A DNA stretch of 64,000 bases, taken from NCBI GenBank assembly GCA_045534635.1, contig JAZSKB010000005.1, positions 58,141 through 122,140 of the forward strand, in the 5' to 3' direction. The stretch comes from UBA1205 sp045534635. Its GTDB lineage: Bacteria > Bacteroidota > Bacteroidia > Bacteroidales > WCHB1-69. The position numbers were made by a program, and so were the translations under genes. Shown in pieces: positions 63,929 through 64,000 of this stretch (position 1 is its first letter; each line of letters begins with the position of its first letter). The notes under the pieces were generated by a model. That model did not search any database and had not been told where the DNA came from. It saw only the letters and a list, made by a program, of their open reading frames with translations.

Positions 63929-64000
63929 CTACTCTTTGACAAACTTGATGGTATAGTTGCCGACTTTTACAAAATACATTCCTTTTGACAAGTGGGAAAC
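63929..64000 (-). CDS. C-terminal end of a T9SS cargo protein (partial)
   Basis: The last 23 codons read HLSKGMYFVKVGNYTIKFVKE before a TAG. The SKGMYFVKV...KFVK pattern is the end of a type A sorting domain. The rest of the gene lies beyond the right edge. Confidence 0.75.
   Translation of the reverse strand, partial: VSHLSKGMYFVKVGNYTIKFVKE

Overview
This window looks like chromosomal DNA of a low-GC, anaerobic member of the Bacteroidota, most likely Bacteroidales. Four things point there. Many genes are preceded by the Bacteroidota -7 promoter element TAnnTTTG. There are type IX secretion (T9SS) C-terminal sorting domains and a C25 (gingipain-like) peptidase. Several families are largely restricted to the phylum (DUF5686, DUF4296, PorT-like barrels, the long TolB-propeller surface proteins). 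The metabolism is that of an anaerobe (Nfn-type transhydrogenase, [FeFe]-hydrogenase-like sensor cassette). Species cannot be named from sequence alone.

Layout. 1-6496 is a visibly GC-richer island on the minus strand. It carries a PLD-nuclease/SNF2-helicase protein, a Bro-N protein and an Eco57I-type DNA methylase that runs off the left edge: a probable restriction or phage-defence operon. It ends in a frameshifted zinc-ribbon gene relic. 6542-17643 has unknown secreted proteins, a PorT-like barrel with topoisomerase IV subunit A, rsgA, an acidic low-complexity protein, a DUF1963 protein and a DUF5686 outer-membrane protein. 17758-21056 is a thioesterase-recX-prfB-pepT operon, with the RF2 programmed +1 frameshift and a terminator. 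21142-24668 is a BcgI-like restriction system (nuclease-methylase fusion plus separate S subunit), next to REP-like inverted repeats and a truncated REP-type Y1 transposase.

24735-36101 holds a T9SS protein, a pyrC-DUF4296-aminotransferase-aroK operon, an LtaS-like phosphoglycerol transferase paired with a GDPD/FAM151-like lipoprotein, a POT peptide transporter, an exonuclease/phosphatase and a polyprenol-phosphate glycosyltransferase. 36106-43123 is a redox block: a fused Nfn-like oxidoreductase, a five-gene DRTGG/HATPase/HydS-like/DRTGG/PHP operon and an M20 amidohydrolase. 43281-48824 is an operon of FKBP isomerase, an APH-kinase/RapZ-C fusion, a small lipoprotein, a ClC channel and a C25/T9SS peptidase. 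48879-51304 is sirtuin-hutI-folK.

From 51329 to the end there is a DnaB-C-only ATPase with a MORN-like lipoprotein, tRNA-Lys(CTT), a REP pair, a frameshifted outer-membrane protein gene, a DUF4097 lipoprotein, a 1066-aa pseudo-peptidase/TolB-propeller/Omp85-barrel protein with an MsbA-like exporter, and a nucleotidyltransferase-VanX-ABC ATPase operon. The window closes with a second, inverted REP pair and the last codons of another T9SS cargo gene. No rRNA, CRISPR array or intact transposon was seen.
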